Positions 30,986 through 37,414 of a DNA stretch of 37,414 bases are shown here, piece after piece. The position numbers were made by a program, and so were the translations under genes. Each line of letters opens with the position of its first letter. The first letter of the stretch is position 1. Under the pieces are notes generated by a model. It worked only from the letters and a program-made list of their open reading frames with translations. It was not told the origin of the DNA and searched no databases. Source of the DNA: Mogibacterium sp. (lineage in GTDB: Bacteria > Bacillota > Clostridia > Peptostreptococcales > Anaerovoracaceae); NCBI GenBank assembly GCA_017505405.1, contig JAFVPI010000076.1:1-37414 (forward strand), given 5' to 3'.

Positions 30986-32548
30986 TTATTTTGTTGCTTC
31001 TCTAAGTATCCCCGCAAAGAGAGGTATTCCGGTCTTTGTATCAACCAGCGCGTATACGAACGGTCTGTCGAGGTGTACTTCTATCGCTTCCTCTTCACGA
31101 ATAACGCTTCCGGCCTTCATGATCACTGCCGTGGCAGCCGCAGCCTTCGTACCGTTTTTATCAAGCTCTATATGCGTCTTGTGGATCACATCGTCGATGT
31201 GGATTCCCGGTGTATTGAGGTCAGGATAGATCATTCCCGAGAAGTCCGCGCTTGTGCTGAACGCGCTTACCATTCCCATCTTCCTCAGCGGATCTGCCAT
31301 CGATGCGTCGTAGTCGTATTTGAACTCAGGCACGCTTATATCGAGCAGTCTGACCGTTCTTGAATTCCAGGCAGATACAAAATCGCTGCCGCTTATGCCC
31401 TGCAGATACCTGTCTGCACTGCTGCCTTCCGGCGGGAGCAGTCCCACAAAGGCAATCTGCCTTCCGCTGTAGTACTTTACGAAGCCCTTTCCGCCGTTGA
31501 GCGTCAGCAGATCCATCCTGTCTTTCTGATGAAGCATGTCCGCTTCTCTGGCTGTGCCGCTTTCAGGGGTGAATGTCTCCCTGCGCGGCTCGCCGAATTT
31601 CTCTTCCCATCCGCCCTCGAATGCGATGGCATTGATGAGAACGATACGGTCTGCATCGGTCAGCTCGCTTATGATCTGCTTTATCATCCCGTTTGTACAG
31701 CCCGACACCCACTTGTTCATGTCATTGACAGTAGTTCTGTTGAACGGAGCACTGAATATCTGCGCTTTATGGTAGATCTTGTTGGTTTTCAGGAAGCCGT
31801 TCTTTACTTTCACAGCACCGCTGCGGATCCAGATGGAATTCGCAACGCTGTACTTTACCGTATCTGCAGAAGTAAGTCTGCTGTTCAGTCCGTACAGGTA
31901 CCTGTTGTAGTCAGACACGCTTATCCCGCCCGAAAGCGCGTTCTGCATCTCAAGAAGAGTCTGCCCCTGCGCTCCGTTTTCTGTCATGACCAGAGCCGAC
32001 AGCACCGAGTCCGGAGAGATCAGCGTATTGCCGGATCTGCCTTTTGCGGAATCAGCTTCGACTGTTTTTCTGAGCAAATCAAAGGAGAAGTCTGCAGCAG
32101 AAACAGTGAATCTGCTGTTCGCTTCAAGTGCGTCTGCCTCGCCGGCTTTGACCGACGCGGTGAGGTCCCTGGCAGATTTGCTCAGAGTGACGTGCTTTTC
32201 AGTCTTAATTGTGCAGGTCAGCTTTTTCTTGCCGACCTTTGCTGTGATCTTGCAGCTGCCGGCCTTTTTCGCCTTAATGACCGCTGTCTTGCCGTATTTT
32301 CCTTTTACGGATCTGACATATGCGATTTTCTTATTTGACGATTTCCACTTGACCTTTTTGCCCGGGTTTTTCACCGTCAGCTTTATCTCGCTGCCTACTG
32401 TGATGGTAGCGCTTTTGTCTGAAAGAACAGGCTTTGATGCAGCGCTTACCGGAACAAAAGCAGCAGTGAAAAGCGACACAGTCAGCACTGCCACAGTCAC
32501 TAAGACCGATAGTATTCTTCTTATGGATCTGTTTGCGTATCTGTCCAT
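30986..32548 (-). CDS. Secreted serpin with N-terminal Ig-like domain
   Basis: The 520-residue protein has a signal peptide (basic RSIRR, hydrophobic core at about 12-30, cut near VSAAS), a Big_2-like domain at about 38-117 (KVKWKSSNKKIAYV, IKAKKAGSCKITAKV) and a full serpin domain from about 148. Serpin landmarks are NTLISPDSVLSALVMTENGA, VLINAIAFEGGWEEKF, the hinge ELDKNGTKAAAATA and the signature DRPFVYALVDTKTGIPLFAG. A hinge with GTKAAAATA is of the inhibitory kind. Counting from Gly466 as P15 puts the scissile bond near Gly480-Ser481, in KAGSV; the small residues suggest an elastase- or subtilisin-like target. It follows upp by 18 bases. No good ribosome binding site precedes the ATG. 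Confidence 0.93.
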   Translation of the reverse strand: MDRYANRSIRRILSVLVTVAVLTVSLFTAAFVPVSAASKPVLSDKSATITVGSEIKLTVKNPGKKVKWKSSNKKIAYVRSVKGKYGKTAVIKAKKAGSCKITAKVGKKKLTCTIKTEKHVTLSKSARDLTASVKAGEADALEANSRFTVSAADFSFDLLRKTVEADSAKGRSGNTLISPDSVLSALVMTENGAQGQTLLEMQNALSGGISVSDYNRYLYGLNSRLTSADTVKYSVANSIWIRSGAVKVKNGFLKTNKIYHKAQIFSAPFNRTTVNDMNKWVSGCTNGMIKQIISELTDADRIVLINAIAFEGGWEEKFGEPRRETFTPESGTAREADMLHQKDRMDLLTLNGGKGFVKYYSGRQIAFVGLLPPEGSSADRYLQGISGSDFVSAWNSRTVRLLDISVPEFKYDYDASMADPLRKMGMVSAFSTSADFSGMIYPDLNTPGIHIDDVIHKTHIELDKNGTKAAAATAVIMKAGSVIREEEAIEVHLDRPFVYALVDTKTGIPLFAGILREATK

Positions 32549-32566
32549 TGCCGAACTGCTGTTATA

Positions 32567-33196
32567 TTACTTTGTTCCGAAGATCCTGTCGCCTGCATCT
32601 CCCAGTCCCGGTACGATGTAAGCTTTCTCGTTGAGATGATCATCCTTTGCAGCGATAAAGATGTCTACATCAGGATGCTTTGATGTGAGCGCCTCGATGC
32701 CTTCAGGAGCAGCGATAAGGAACATAAGGGCGATATCCTTTGCGCCTTTTTCCTTAACAAAGTCAACAGCAGCGATAGCGCTTCCGCCTGTAGCAAGCAT
32801 CGGGTCCACGATGATGATCTTTCTCTGGTCGATATCTTCAGGCAGCTTGCAGTAGTACTCCACAGGCTCGTGTGTCTCAGGGTCTCTGTAAAGACCAACG
32901 TGTCCGACTCTTGCACTCGGGATGATCTCGAGCATTCCGTCAACAAAGCCGAGGCCTGCTCTGAGGATAGGCACTATGGCAAGCTTCTTTCCTGCCAGGA
33001 TCGGGACTCTTGCAGGGCAGATCGGAGTTTCGATCTCTACCTCTTTGGTAGGAAGATCCCTGGTGATCTCGTAGGTCATCAGCATAGCGACCTCGCGCGC
33101 CAGATCTCTGAATTCCTTGCTCGCTGTGTTCTTGTCTCTCATCAGTGATACCTTGTGCTGGATGAGAGGGTGATCAAAAATCATTACTTTACCCAT
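32567..33196 (-). CDS. upp: Uracil phosphoribosyltransferase
   Basis: Upp salvages uracil to UMP with PRPP. The 209-residue protein has the family start [37 protein letters not shown], the PRPP loop [18 protein letters not shown] and the uracil-binding end [17 protein letters not shown]. Length is normal. GGAGG lies six bases before the ATG. It follows tsaC, an order seen in many Clostridia where upp closes the rpmE-prfA-tsaC region; here the serpin and ABM genes are appended behind it. Confidence 0.97.
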   Translation of the reverse strand: MGKVMIFDHPLIQHKVSLMRDKNTASKEFRDLAREVAMLMTYEITRDLPTKEVEIETPICPARVPILAGKKLAIVPILRAGLGFVDGMLEIIPSARVGHVGLYRDPETHEPVEYYCKLPEDIDQRKIIIVDPMLATGGSAIAAVDFVKEKGAKDIALMFLIAAPEGIEALTSKHPDVDIFIAAKDDHLNEKAYIVPGLGDAGDRIFGTK

Positions 33197-33248
33197 TGCT
33201 TACCTCCCTGAGTGTGTAATTTAATTGTGATTATTATCAATATTTTAC

Positions 33249-33265
33249 GAAAACGTCCCGTTTTC
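33249..33265 (-). terminator. Small hairpin between tsaC and upp
   Basis: GAAAACG-TCC-CGTTTTC is a perfect 7-bp stem 12 bases after the tsaC stop. On the minus strand no proper T run follows, so termination would be weak. Confidence 0.35.
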
Positions 33266-33277
33266 CCTTGATTAACA

Positions 33278-34309
33278 TTACTTAACTACGTCATAGCCCG
33301 CGCTCTTGAGCATGCGGTTCATGACGCTGAATCCGAAGCCTTTTTCCTCGAGCGTCCTGATGAGAACGAGGTCATAACCCTGTCTGTCAAGCTCGCGGAG
33401 CTCAGCAAAAAGTTTGTGTGCGGCCTTGCCCGGGTCATTATCGTAGTCGAGCAGGGCGACCTTGAGGCCTTTCTCTCTGGCCTCGAGCCCAAGTCTCATC
33501 ACCTTGCTGCGGAATTCATTATCGTCTCCTTCAATAAGACGCACGGTCGCTTTAGGCGAGTAGTGGATGTACTTCATGCCCGGCGATTTCGGTTTGAATC
33601 CCGTATCGGCTACGCCGTCTTCAGGATCTGCCACAGCCGCAGGTTTCTCGAGAAGGGAATTATCGTAAAGCACGGCCCTTCTGAGTATCCTCTCCAGCTT
33701 TTCCTTGGTGACTGCACCCGGTCTCAGTATGTATGGTTTATCTCCAGTGAGATCGACTACCGTGGATTCGATCCCCACATCACACTGCTCTCCCATGATG
33801 ACGGCATTGATGCGTCCGTCCATGTCCTCGAGCACGTCATCCGCGGTGGTAGGGCTCGGTCTTCCCGAAAGGTTCGCGCTAGGAGCGGCGATAGGCCTTC
33901 CCGTAAGTTTTATGAGTCTCCTTGCGGTCGGGTTAGATGGCATGCGTATGGCAACCGTATCCAGCCCACCGGTGGTCACATCAGGAACGATGTCGGCCTT
34001 TTTGAATATAAGGGTCAGCGGCCCAGGCCACAGGCTGATCATCAGCTTTGATGCGTCATCGCTGAGTCCCTTTATGCCTCCGTCAATGAGCGCATAAAGA
34101 TCGGTCGCATTGGCGATGTGGACTATCATCGGATTATCCGAAGGGCGGCCTTTTGCCTTATATACAGAAGCGACGGCCTCTGCATCGAGAGCATTCGCTC
34201 CGAGCCCGTAGACCGTCTCTGTAGGAAAAGCAACAAGACCGCCGGCTCTGATGATTTCGCCGGCAAGCTTAAGGTCGCTTTCATTTGTTGATAATCTGAG
34301 TGTTTCCAT
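33278..34309 (-). CDS. tsaC: L-threonylcarbamoyladenylate synthase (Sua5 type)
   Basis: The enzyme makes threonylcarbamoyl-AMP from threonine, bicarbonate and ATP for the t6A37 modification of ANN-reading tRNAs. The 343-residue protein has the YrdC domain (residues 1-205) with GGLVAFPTETVYGLGANAL, VYKAKGRPSDNPMIVHI, GRPIAAPSANLSGRPSPT and GIESTVVDL. A C-terminal Sua5 domain (about 240-343) follows a linker with SPGMKYIHYSPKA. No ribosome binding site precedes the ATG at 34309; the bases just upstream are very AT-rich, with TATTAT eleven bases away, so a short or absent leader is possible. It lies 65 bases after prfA. Confidence 0.94.
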   Translation of the reverse strand: METLRLSTNESDLKLAGEIIRAGGLVAFPTETVYGLGANALDAEAVASVYKAKGRPSDNPMIVHIANATDLYALIDGGIKGLSDDASKLMISLWPGPLTLIFKKADIVPDVTTGGLDTVAIRMPSNPTARRLIKLTGRPIAAPSANLSGRPSPTTADDVLEDMDGRINAVIMGEQCDVGIESTVVDLTGDKPYILRPGAVTKEKLERILRRAVLYDNSLLEKPAAVADPEDGVADTGFKPKSPGMKYIHYSPKATVRLIEGDDNEFRSKVMRLGLEAREKGLKVALLDYDNDPGKAAHKLFAELRELDRQGYDLVLIRTLEEKGFGFSVMNRMLKSAGYDVVK

Positions 34310-34374
34310 TTATATACTATATAATACTGCTCTTAAAGCGACGTATTTTTCGTTCGTGGCGAAAAAGACAAGCT

Positions 34375-35442
34375 TTAACCGAAATCCTTCATCTTTGCTG
34401 CCTGGTCGGCAGTGATAAGTCCGTCGATAGCCTCATCGATATCTCCGTCGAGGAACTGGTCCAGCTTATACATGGTAAGATTGATGCGGTGATCCGTGAT
34501 TCTTCCCTGAGGGAAATTGTATGTGCGGATACGCTCAGAACGGTCGCCCGAACCGACCTGGCTTCTTCTATCAGCCGAGATCTTGTCATTCTGCTCCTGC
34601 ACCATCTTATCGTATAGTCTGGCCTTGAGTACTCTCATGGCCTTCTCTCTGTTCTGGATCTGCGACTTCTCGTCCTGGCATGTGACTACGATGCCTGTAG
34701 GAAGGTGAGTCATGCGGACAGCAGAGTCCGTAGTATTTACGCACTGGCCGCCGTTTCCGGATGCCCTGTAAACGTCTACCTTTACGTCATTCGGATTGAT
34801 CTCTACCTCAACATCATCGACTTCCGGAAGTACGGCAACTGTAGCCGCCGATGTGTGGATACGGCCCGATGATTCAGTCTCAGGCACTCTCTGCACTCTG
34901 TGTACTCCCGATTCGAATTTGAGTCTCGAGTATGCGCCGCGCCCCTTGATCATTACAACAGCTTCCTTGATGCCGCCGATTCCGGTATCGCTTATTTCGA
35001 TGATCTCGGCCTTCCAGTGACGGCGCTCAGCGTATCTGAGATACATCCTCAGCAGGTCGTTGCCGAAGAGAGCAGCTTCCTCGCCGCCTGTGCCGGCTCT
35101 GATCTCAAGGATAACGTTCTTGTCATCGTTAGGGTCCTTAGGGAGGAGCAGGATCTTCAGCTCTTCCTGAGCTTTTTCCATCTTCTCCTCGAGCTCCTTG
35201 GCTTCTTCCTTGGCCATCTCCCGCATTTCTTCATCGTCTTCGAGATCGATGAGCTCTCTGGCATCTGCAAGATCGCTCTGCATCTTGCGATAGCTCTCGT
35301 AAGCCCTTACGACCGGTTCGATCTCAGCCATTTCCTTCATGTGCTTCTGCCATGTCTTCTGGTCGGCGATGACAGCAGGATCAGCTACTTTCTCTGCGAG
35401 CTCATTATATTTTTCAGTAATAAAGTCTAATTTATCAAACAT
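34375..35442 (-). CDS. prfA: Peptide chain release factor 1
   Basis: RF1 reads UAA and UAG and triggers peptide release. The 355-residue protein has the codon-recognition motif Pro187-Glu-Thr189 in [15 protein letters not shown] (the PxT motif of RF1, not SPF of RF2) and the catalytic Gly231-Gly-Gln233 in [20 protein letters not shown]. The N-terminus [15 protein letters not shown] is typical. AGAGGTG lies seven bases before the ATG at 35442. The gene is preceded by an unusual leader with its own short ORF ending in UAG and a hairpin, after a separate promoter. tsaC follows. prmC, the methyltransferase that modifies the GGQ glutamine and often sits beside prfA, is not in the window. Confidence 0.97.
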   Translation of the reverse strand: MFDKLDFITEKYNELAEKVADPAVIADQKTWQKHMKEMAEIEPVVRAYESYRKMQSDLADARELIDLEDDEEMREMAKEEAKELEEKMEKAQEELKILLLPKDPNDDKNVILEIRAGTGGEEAALFGNDLLRMYLRYAERRHWKAEIIEISDTGIGGIKEAVVMIKGRGAYSRLKFESGVHRVQRVPETESSGRIHTSAATVAVLPEVDDVEVEINPNDVKVDVYRASGNGGQCVNTTDSAVRMTHLPTGIVVTCQDEKSQIQNREKAMRVLKARLYDKMVQEQNDKISADRRSQVGSGDRSERIRTYNFPQGRITDHRINLTMYKLDQFLDGDIDEAIDGLITADQAAKMKDFG

Positions 35443-35472
35443 ATATAAACACCTCTTTCTGTACGCAAAATA

Positions 35473-35502
35473 GATAACGGATTCTCATTGCAGTCCGCTA
35501 TC
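35473..35502 (-). promoter_or_regulatory. Hairpin in the prfA leader, overlapping a UAG stop
   Basis: On the minus strand GATAGCGGA (35494-35502) pairs with TCCGTTATC (35473-35481), nine pairs with one G-U and a 12-base loop. The UAG stop of the leader ORF lies within the 5' arm. ATTTTG follows the stem, so it might be a weak terminator or a ribosome-sensitive switch. Confidence 0.5.
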
Positions 35503-35539
35503 GTCCTTCAAGTATTCTGCGTCCAGTTCTGTCGGTCAT
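35498..35539 (-). CDS. Leader peptide ORF upstream of prfA
   Basis: A 13-codon frame, MTDRTGRRILEGR, begins at an ATG at 35539 with AAAAGGAG six bases upstream, as good a site as any in the window. It ends CGA-UAG-C. UAG is read only by RF1, and C after the stop is known to weaken termination. If UAG is read through, the same frame stays open for 22 more codons and ends at a UGA that overlaps the prfA start (bases 6-8 of prfA). UGA is read only by RF2. The design suggests a sensor of RF1 activity controlling prfA. I know of no described family for it. The chance of a fortuitous ORF of this size is not small; conservation is the key test. Confidence 0.5.
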   Translation of the reverse strand: MTDRTGRRILEGR

Positions 35540-35569
35540 TACTTTCTCCTTTTAAATCTTAACCAATTA

Positions 35570-35578
35570 ATTATATCA
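35570..35578 (-). promoter_or_regulatory. Extended -10 promoter of prfA
   Basis: Minus-strand TGATATAAT matches the extended -10 element TGnTATAAT perfectly. The -35 region (TGTATT, 16 bases upstream) is weak, as is usual for extended -10 promoters. The start would be near 35563, giving a leader of about 120 bases that holds the short ORF and hairpin. Confidence 0.65.
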
Positions 35579-35618
35579 AAAATGCTGCGCCAATACAGCC
35601 AGTGATCAATGAATGCAT

Positions 35619-35653
35619 GAAAAAAGCCCTGACTCCCTATGAAGTCCGGGCTT
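35619..35653 (-). terminator. Terminator of rpmE
   Basis: AAGCCC/GGGCTT with an inner GACT/AGTC (35624-35653) forms a stem of ten pairs with one mismatch, followed on the minus strand by four T beyond the stem. It ends the rpmE transcript before the prfA promoter. Confidence 0.85.
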
Positions 35654-35664
35654 GATGTTGCCTA

Positions 35665-35865
35665 TTACTTCAGGCCGTACTTGTTCTTGAACTTCTCTAC
35701 ACGGCCGCCTCTGTTAGCAAACTTCTGCTGGCCTGTAAAGAATGGGTGGCATTCTGAGCAGATGTCTACTCTCATCTCTGCCTTGTCGGAGAGAGTCATG
35801 AATGTATTCCCACATGCGCAAGTAACTTTACATTCCTTATAACCAGGATGGATTCCTTCCTTCAT
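35665..35865 (-). CDS. rpmE: Ribosomal protein L31 (zinc-binding form)
   Basis: L31 bridges the two ribosomal subunits. The 66-residue protein begins [22 protein letters not shown] and has Cys16, Cys18, Cys36 and Cys39, the zinc-binding set of the C+ form, then [21 protein letters not shown] chose the ATG at 35865 with GAGGT six bases upstream; a 25-codon upstream extension to 35940 runs through the promoter and is not coding. It has its own promoter and terminator. A perfect 14-bp palindrome lies in its leader. Confidence 0.97.
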   Translation of the reverse strand: MKEGIHPGYKECKVTCACGNTFMTLSDKAEMRVDICSECHPFFTGQQKFANRGGRVEKFKNKYGLK

Positions 35866-35889
35866 GTTGGTACCTCTTTCTATAGTATT

Positions 35890-35903
35890 TTGAAACGTTT
35901 CAA
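35890..35903. promoter_or_regulatory. Perfect palindrome in the rpmE leader
   Basis: TTGAAACGTTTCAA is a perfect 14-bp palindrome between the predicted transcription start (near 35924) and the ribosome binding site. It could be an operator or an RNA site for autogenous control. It does not match the Zur box known from Bacillus, and is two bases shorter at its core than a CcpA cre site. Confidence 0.4.
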
Positions 35904-35930
35904 GCCGCCGCCAAAGACGACAGCTCGTGT

Positions 35931-35959
35931 AGTATATCATTCTGAATAAGTGTTTGCAA
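35931..35959 (-). promoter_or_regulatory. Promoter of rpmE
   Basis: Minus-strand TTGCAA (35954-35959), a 17-base spacer and TATACT (35931-35936). It gives a leader of about 60 bases. Confidence 0.65.
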
Positions 35960-35973
35960 GGGTTTTGACAAAT

Positions 35974-37353
35974 TTATTTCACCTTTGCGTGACGTCCCAC
36001 TTTGAATATCAATATGTCGAGTATCAGCAGATATGCTGCCGCAAGACCTAGTGTAACAAAGCACATCGCAGGGCTCTTTGCAGCGAGTCCCACAAGTATG
36101 AGCACCGGTGCTCCGAGCAGAATGCCGAAGCTGGATCCCACTACCAGATTGTTTGCTGCAGGGGTCTCGAGCTGCGGATCGATCTCACGCAGGAGAAGCA
36201 CTCCTGAACTTATGGTTCCTGTCAGCATGCCGTACATTGAGATAAGTCCCTCGTAGTAATAATCGCCATAAACCGCCTTGCATACCCAGCGCAGGTGGAA
36301 CCACGTCACAATGGTTCCTGCAACGACGAGCAGCACAAACGGCAGCACGAGTCCGCGGATGTCTTCTATATCTATACATCCTATACCTGCAACGATCATG
36401 ATGTCGAAGAACGCTCCGGAGAGACGGTTGAGCAGGTAGTTGTCCTGATAGCGCCTCTTGATGGATCCTTTCTTTCTGAGCTTCTCAAGGATGACCCTGA
36501 GGAGAATGGCAAGGGCAGAACCGATGATGAAATTGAAACCCCAGAGCAGGGTGTTGACCGTGCCTGCGAGTCCCTCGCTGAGTTTTGCGATCCCGCCTGT
36601 GATGCCTGCAGTCACAACATAAGTTGCAAGGTATACGATGACTATCATCGCGAGCTGCACGCTGAGCTTATCGATCGATTCTGCAATATCATTGCTTTCA
36701 GCGTCTCCAAGGTGGTCGTCACGAAGGACGGTTATGCTGTTTACATCAGATATTTTAAGCTCACCTGACTTGCGCAGAAGGTTCAGGATTATAACACCTA
36801 CAAGGCAAGCCACTATGTAGCCGGCGGCGGCTATCGAAAGGCCGAAGCTGTGTCCGCCTTCAAAACCGAGAGACTGATAGCTCGCTCCGATGTTGTTTGC
36901 CTGGCCGGGACCCTGACCGAATCCCATAGGAAGCAGGAGTCCTGCAGCCCTGAACATATCCGGCATAACGGTGAGCGCGAGGCCTATAGTAATGATCAGG
37001 CCTGTGACGCCCTGTATCATATATGTGCTGACTATTACAGCGCCCGAGCGGAATCCGACCTTGCTTTCGTCTCCCGCTTCTCTCTGAACAGGGTTTCGCA
37101 GGCTCATTGCGATGAAGCCGAGCGCGATCCCGTGATAGGTGAGGGCGGAAAGCAGGTTTTCATCAAGCGTGACCAGCCCGATCTCCTTGGCAATCAGGAG
37201 AATGAAGCCTCCGAGGACCGCTACAGGAAGCATGGTCTTGCGTATAGGTTTGACAGTCTGCCTGAGACAGATAGCGATCAGGATCACAGCGGCAACATAG
37301 CCCATCTGTATGATCACATTCCACAGTGCATGATTGGCTGCTGAATAATCCAA
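35974..37353 (-). CDS. GltS-family sodium/carboxylate symporter
   Basis: The 459-residue membrane protein has about 11-12 helices and belongs to the sodium/glutamate symporter family. The first pore region, LLPMGFGQGPGQANNIGASYQ, keeps the glycine- and glutamine-rich motif of GltS, and its counterpart LISMYGMLTGTISSGVLLLREIDP lies in the second half. It is closer to classical GltS than the permease at 25232-26548. The start codon is TTG at 37353, six bases after AAGGAG; no in-frame ATG lies near. A cytoplasmic loop around SVNSITVLRDDHLGDAESND joins the halves. No partner gene is adjacent; upstream sequence is cut by the window edge. Confidence 0.87.
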   Translation of the reverse strand: MDYSAANHALWNVIIQMGYVAAVILIAICLRQTVKPIRKTMLPVAVLGGFILLIAKEIGLVTLDENLLSALTYHGIALGFIAMSLRNPVQREAGDESKVGFRSGAVIVSTYMIQGVTGLIITIGLALTVMPDMFRAAGLLLPMGFGQGPGQANNIGASYQSLGFEGGHSFGLSIAAAGYIVACLVGVIILNLLRKSGELKISDVNSITVLRDDHLGDAESNDIAESIDKLSVQLAMIVIVYLATYVVTAGITGGIAKLSEGLAGTVNTLLWGFNFIIGSALAILLRVILEKLRKKGSIKRRYQDNYLLNRLSGAFFDIMIVAGIGCIDIEDIRGLVLPFVLLVVAGTIVTWFHLRWVCKAVYGDYYYEGLISMYGMLTGTISSGVLLLREIDPQLETPAANNLVVGSSFGILLGAPVLILVGLAAKSPAMCFVTLGLAAAYLLILDILIFKVGRHAKVK

Positions 37354-37414
37354 TTCTTACTCCTTAAACAGTAATTCTCTTGCAATAACGTATTTTCTCA
37401 GATTTGTTCTGTTC

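Noticed and set aside
35866-35940. 25-codon extension of L31
   Set aside because: It overlaps the -10 box and the leader palindrome; the family starts at the ATG at 35865, which has a good ribosome binding site.

Overview
The window is a chromosomal segment of an anaerobic, low-to-mid GC member of the Firmicutes, most likely class Clostridia. The evidence is the glycine cleavage system with split GcvPA/GcvPB, strong AGGAGG-type ribosome binding sites, a two-gene transketolase, a PPi-dependent phosphofructokinase, the C_GCAxxG_C_C protein, and the rpmE-prfA-tsaC-upp neighbourhood. I cannot name the genus; Eubacteriales families such as Anaerovoracaceae or Lachnospiraceae fit. No rRNA, tRNA, CRISPR array, prophage or intact insertion sequence was seen.

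Layout. 1-1726 (minus): the N-terminal part of a secreted Ig-like protein, tadA, and a CvpA-family membrane protein. 1936-6451 (plus): one operon, gcvT-gcvH-gcvPA-gcvPB, with its own promoter and terminator. 6459-6676: a 218-bp element that folds end to end into a three-way junction, between convergent operons. 6686-9735 (minus): lpdA, lplA and a membrane protein of unknown function, which supply dihydrolipoamide dehydrogenase and lipoylation for the glycine cleavage system. 9785-15121 (minus): a DUF937 gene with its own promoter, then prmA, a flavin reductase-like gene, a C_GCAxxG_C_C gene, a family 2 glycosyltransferase and a flippase. 15122-16340: AT-rich, decayed DNA with inverted repeats and two gene remnants. 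16360-18828 (minus): tyrS with a structured leader, and an AEC transporter.

18859-30432 (minus) is a long sugar-phosphate cluster, in transcription order: PanE-like reductase, transketolase N and C subunits, TRAP binding protein, GltS-type permease, rpe, PPi-type PFK, FadR-type GntR regulator, ATP-type PFK, rpiB, D-2-hydroxyacid dehydrogenase, PdxA. A promoter at 30516-30544 carries a perfect TTTGTC-A-GACAAA palindrome inside its spacer; this fits the FadR-family operator TNGTNNNACNA, and a related site lies at the internal gntR promoter. With transketolase, rpe, rpiB and two phosphofructokinases but no transaldolase, the cluster looks built to run pentose-hexose interconversion through sedoheptulose bisphosphate. 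A TRAP binding protein without DctQM beside a GltS permease, and PdxA without its usual kinase, leave the imported substrate open.

30596-37353 (minus): an antibiotic-biosynthesis-monooxygenase-fold protein, a secreted serpin with an N-terminal Ig-like domain, upp, tsaC (Sua5 type), prfA, rpmE, and a second GltS-type permease. The most interesting signal is in the prfA leader: a 13-codon ORF with a strong ribosome binding site ends in UAG, the stop codon read only by RF1. That stop lies inside the 5' arm of a hairpin. If it is read through, the same frame stays open until a UGA (RF2-specific) that overlaps the first codons of prfA. This looks like an RF1-sensing autoregulatory leader. A second theme is that several minus-strand genes (tadA, cvpA, the gene at 9735) have a -10 box only 6-9 bases before the start codon and no ribosome binding site, as in leaderless mRNAs.
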